Shown here: positions 32,101-33,850 of the stretch, piece after piece
How the letters are laid out: each line of letters starts with the position of its first letter
Position numbering within the stretch: the first letter of the stretch is position 1
Assembly: GCA_016195145.1 (NCBI GenBank)
Contig: JACQAF010000161.1
Location: 1-33,850 of the forward strand
Direction: 5' to 3'
Source of the DNA: Rhodospirillales bacterium
Lineage (GTDB): Bacteria > Pseudomonadota > Alphaproteobacteria > CACIAM-22H2
DNA length: 33,850 bases
The notes under the pieces: generated by a model
Seen by the model: only the letters and a program-made list of their open reading frames with translations
What the model was told of the DNA's origin: nothing
Database searches by the model: none
Position numbers and translations under genes: made by a program

Positions 32101-32253
32101 GTGATGCGCCGGATCGCAGTTCCTATGATCGGCGGCATGGTCTCGTCGACCGTGCTCACTCTCATCGTCATCCCGGCGATCTACGCTCTCGTCAAGGGCG
32201 CAGCGCTGCGGCGCGCATTGAGAATGGATGCCCCCGCTCCAGCGGCGAGATGA
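29104..32253 (+). CDS. cusA: CusA-type Cu(I)/Ag(I) RND efflux pump
   Basis: A 1049-residue inner-membrane proton-driven pump of the HME-RND family. Methionines M562 (FYMPTT), M612 (PTEMFET) and M661 (RIDMLATG) match the three metal-binding methionines of E. coli CusA (573, 623, 672), all offset by exactly 11. The proton-relay residues are also present: D402 (MVDAAIVM), Glu in GVAAETGVV and Lys in RVRPKMMTV. Together this indicates monovalent copper or silver rather than zinc or cobalt. It is translationally coupled to cusB. No outer-membrane factor (CusC) or CusRS regulator is encoded in the window. Confidence 0.95.
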   Translation: MIAALIRWSATNIVLVLIGAVFVTLAGLYAMTRIPLDAIPDLSDTQVIVYTEYPGQAPQVVEDQVTFPLTTSLLSVPRSKVVRGFSMFGVSFVYVIFEDGTDIYWARSRVLEYLNVAARRLPSGVTPGLGPDATGVGWVYQYALTAKDQDLASLRSQQDWQVRFSVAKAEGVAEVASVGGFVKQYAVVVDPHRMRSFGISLKTIQNAVRSSNMDVGGRTIELAETEFMIRGRGYIRDLADLERITLMVDNGTPVLLRDVARVELVPDERRGIAEMNGEGEVVSGIAVQRYGVNALDVIRSVKERLAEVASSLPSGIEIVPVYDRSALIERAIATLIATLTEESIVVALVCFVFLLHARSALVAILTLPIGILISFAAMHVLGISSNIMSLGGIAIAIGAMVDAAIVMIENAHKRLEHARPEASRTEVLIGAAQEVGPALFFSLLIITVSFLPIFALESQEGRLFKPLAYTKTFAMAAAAILSITLVPALMVLFIRGRIVAEAKNPINRLLIWLYRPVIGLVLRAKILTLVIAAAILGSAVIPAQRLGTEFMPNLNEGTLFYMPTTLPGLSVTKAAELLQAQNKIIRSFPEIDTVWGKAGRAQTATDPAPTEMFETIINLKPAAQWRPGVTVDSLIAEMDTALQFPGVSNAWTMPIKARIDMLATGIRTPVGIKLFGDDLRELERLAREIETVVRAVPGTASAYAERVNSGYFLEIETDRDRLARYGLMVENVQETIAMALGAAPVTTTVEGRERYAVVLRYPRDVRSDPDAIASEVLVSLPNGAAIPLGDVATIQRTQGPTSIRTENGRLAVYLYIDMRDRDLGGYVREAREIVSRSVQLPPGYSAVWSGQFEYFERAQKRLQIVVPATLLAIFLLLYLNFRRLTETLIVMLSLPFSLVGGLWMMYAMGFNLSVAAAVGFIALAGVAAETGVVMLIYLDHAYRDRAAACAHKGEPLTRQDIYKAIMVGAVDRVRPKMMTVTAIMAGLLPILWSSGTGSEVMRRIAVPMIGGMVSSTVLTLIVIPAIYALVKGAALRRALRMDAPAPAAR

Positions 32254-32283
32254 ACACCGCAGGGTCGTGTCACGCGAGGAAGC

Positions 32284-32415
32284 ATGAGCCGCATGATGGG
32301 CGGCATGGGATCGACGATGGGCAAAATTACATGGCCGCATCGCAGCGATCGTCTCATCCTATGCATTGCGCGCACACTGGCCGATCCCGACAATGCAGCG
32401 CAGGTCGCGCGCTGA
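32284..32415 (+). CDS. 43-residue Met-rich microprotein after cusA
   Basis: A short frame starting MSRMMGGMGSTMGK (five methionines in the first 12 residues) and ending NAAQVAR before TGA at 32413. GAGGAA lies a few bases before ATG 32284. There is no signal peptide. The Met-rich start could bind Cu(I) or Ag(I) and it lies only 30 bp after cusA in the same direction. It may also be chance or a remnant, as no family is known to me. Confidence 0.45.
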   Translation: MSRMMGGMGSTMGKITWPHRSDRLILCIARTLADPDNAAQVAR

Positions 32416-32443
32416 CATTGTCGAGGCGCCTTTGCGCGGGACG

Positions 32444-32465
32444 AAGCCGATTATTCTATCGGCTT
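32444..32465. terminator. Bidirectional hairpin between cus operon and tctC
   Basis: AAGCCGAT (32444-32451) pairs perfectly with ATCGGCTT (32458-32465) around a six-base loop. It lies between the converging cus operon and the second tct operon; only short T-rich stretches follow, so it is a moderate terminator. Confidence 0.5.
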
Positions 32466-32506
32466 GGCTTTCCGGCCCCATCGGCCGTCGTTAACGAGCG
32501 TCATAC

Positions 32507-33472
32507 CTATTCAATCTTGATATCCGCTGCCTTGATCAGCTCGCTATTGGCCTTGATGTCGTTTTCCAAAAATCTTGCCATTTCCTCCGGCGTCTGCAAC
32601 GGCACGAGAACATTGATCGCTTGCATACGCGCCTTCATCGCATCGGTCTTGGCAATGTCGAGAATTGTCCGGTTAAATTTCGCAATGACGTCCTTCGACA
32701 CGCCAGATGGCGCCTGAATCGAAAACCAGATCGGGACGTCAGCCCCTTCATAGCCGAGCTCTTTGAGCGTCGGTACGTTCGGGAATTCAGGATATCTCTC
32801 CGTGTGATTGACGGCGAGCAGGATCACTTTACCGCCCTTGACGTGCGAAATCGCACTGAGTTCATTCATCATCTGAATGTTCCCGGCGAGCAAATCGTTG
32901 AGCGCATCCGCGCTGCCGCGATAAGGCACATGAAGGATGTCGACGCCTGCTTTGTACTTCAGCATCTCAATTCGAAGGTGCGTCGAAGTGCCCAGCCCCG
33001 ACGAACCGAAGGCGAGCTTGCCTGGCTTGGCTTTCGCATAGGCGATCAGATCCGGGAAGGTTTTTACGCCAACGGATGGATGAACCACGAAGCCGGTAAT
33101 CTGGTCGCCGACGCGGCCGACTGGCGAGAAGCTAAGGATCGGGTCGTAGGGAGTCTTGCGCAACTGCGGCAACACGCTAAGCGGCGCATTTGGCGTCAAC
33201 AGGAACGTATAACCGTCAGGCGACGCTTTCGCGGCAATTTCGGTGCCGATCATGCCGCTGGCGCCGCCGCGATTCTCGACGACGAATTGCTGACCCAGGG
33301 CCTGGCTCAGTTTTTCTGCCCAGGGCCTGCCGATCAGGTCAGTGCCTCCCCCTGGACCATAGGGCAAGATCAGCTTGACCGGCCTGTCCGGCCAACTTTG
33401 CGCCAATGCCGGCAGGCTCTCCATTATGGCAAGAGCGACGATAAGAAAACCAAAGAAATTTCGGCGCATCAT
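32507..33472 (-). CDS. tctC: TctC/Bug-family solute-binding protein, second system
   Basis: A 321-residue exported receptor: signal peptide MMRRNFFGFLIVALAIMESLPALAQ, then SWPDRPVKLILPYGPGGGTDLIGR, NRGGASGMIG and ASPDGYTFL, the Bug-family pattern. GGAGG lies nine bases before ATG 33472. It follows the tctA of the right edge by 27 bp, so the order is (tctB) tctA tctC, unlike the first system, where tctC comes first. By eye the two receptors differ widely outside the family motifs, so different ligands are likely. Confidence 0.9.
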   Translation of the reverse strand: MMRRNFFGFLIVALAIMESLPALAQSWPDRPVKLILPYGPGGGTDLIGRPWAEKLSQALGQQFVVENRGGASGMIGTEIAAKASPDGYTFLLTPNAPLSVLPQLRKTPYDPILSFSPVGRVGDQITGFVVHPSVGVKTFPDLIAYAKAKPGKLAFGSSGLGTSTHLRIEMLKYKAGVDILHVPYRGSADALNDLLAGNIQMMNELSAISHVKGGKVILLAVNHTERYPEFPNVPTLKELGYEGADVPIWFSIQAPSGVSKDVIAKFNRTILDIAKTDAMKARMQAINVLVPLQTPEEMARFLENDIKANSELIKAADIKIE

Positions 33473-33499
33473 TCTACGTTACCTCCGTTGGGTTCATGA

Positions 33500-33850
33500 T
33501 TATTCCTGAAATGCCTTCTCCCGCGCCTTACCCACCTTGGGCAAAACGATGAATACGAGCAGCACGACGACGAGAATCAGAAAAGTAAGCGATAGCGGCC
33601 GCTCGACGAACACCCAGGGATCGCCGCGCGACAACAGCATGGCGCGCCGCAAATAGGTCTCCATCATCGGACCGAGAATAAACCCCAGCAGCATCGGCGC
33701 CGGCTCGCAATCAAGTTTGAACAGCAAGTATCCAACCACCCCGAAGAAGGCAATGAGCAGCACCTCGTTCGCCGAGTTGTTCAGGCTGTAAACGCCGATG
33801 CTGCAGAAAAACAGGATGGCTATGGCGAGCAGCCGGTAGGGCACCAGCAG
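33500..33850 (-). CDS. tctA: TctA C-terminal part, second system (cut by window edge)
   Basis: The last 116 residues of a TctA membrane subunit; the frame runs off the right edge. It includes IGVYSLNNSANEVLL, FFGVVGYLLFKLDCEPAP, LLGFILGPMMETYLRRAML, SRGDPWVFVERPLS and a terminal helix. This intact ending shows what the first tctA lacks. Start and N-terminus lie outside the window. Confidence 0.88.
   Translation of the reverse strand: MLVPYRLLAIAILFFCSIGVYSLNNSANEVLLIAFFGVVGYLLFKLDCEPAPMLLGFILGPMMETYLRRAMLLSRGDPWVFVERPLSLTFLILVVVLLVFIVLPKVGKAREKAFQE

Overview
The window looks like chromosome of a GC-rich alphaproteobacterium. This is inferred from high third-position GC, a split arn pathway, tripartite tricarboxylate transporter (Tct) genes, a zinc-ribbon DinB and a FixH-domain CusB. 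I cannot name a genus. No rRNA, tRNA, CRISPR array or intact insertion sequence was seen.

Layout. (1) 1-1.2 kb: the tail of an unidentified gene and a luciferase-family flavin monooxygenase on the plus strand. (2) 1.2-12.2 kb: a minus-strand block read from right to left as arnT, an ArnE/F-like transporter, arnB, arnC, a free ArnA formyltransferase, a free ArnA decarboxylase and arnD, then a DapA-family lyase, a zinc-ribbon DinB polymerase and a pentapeptide-repeat protein. It holds the dedicated steps for putting 4-amino-4-deoxy-L-arabinose on lipid A, with the two ArnA halves as separate genes. (3) 12.4-17.1 kb: a fumarylacetoacetate-hydrolase-family gene plus tctC, tctB and a damaged tctA on the minus strand, facing a divergent GntR regulator. 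The AT-rich gap holds two matching palindromes that sit on the likely promoters of both sides. (4) 17.1-21.3 kb: a metallo-beta-lactamase-fold hydrolase paired with a CobW GTPase, a PEBP/YbhB-like secreted protein, a secreted alpha/beta hydrolase and a 43-residue exported microprotein. (5) 21.4-23.7 kb: a short Crp/Fnr-like regulator, a MerB-like organomercurial lyase behind a promoter built like a MerR-controlled one, and upp. (6) 23.7-27.06 kb: an AT-richer accessory island with headless polymorphic-toxin remains: one toxin C-terminus with an overlapping membrane-protein gene, an orphan toxin tip with a candidate immunity gene, a nonsense-broken immunity-like remnant, and a 135-bp direct repeat of the pre-toxin segment. 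(7) 27.1-32.4 kb: a Cu(I)/Ag(I)-type RND efflux operon (small Cys/Met protein, CusB, CusA, Met-rich microprotein). (8) 32.5 kb to the edge: a second Tct operon (tctC and the C-terminal part of tctA).

Working together. The arn block modifies the envelope; with MerB-like and CusBA it gives the window a cationic-peptide and metal-stress character. The two Tct systems scavenge organic acids. The toxin island appears to be a recombination-worn store of toxin tips and immunity genes that has lost its delivery protein. Everything is read by eye from the sequence; family assignments rest on recognised motifs, not on searches.
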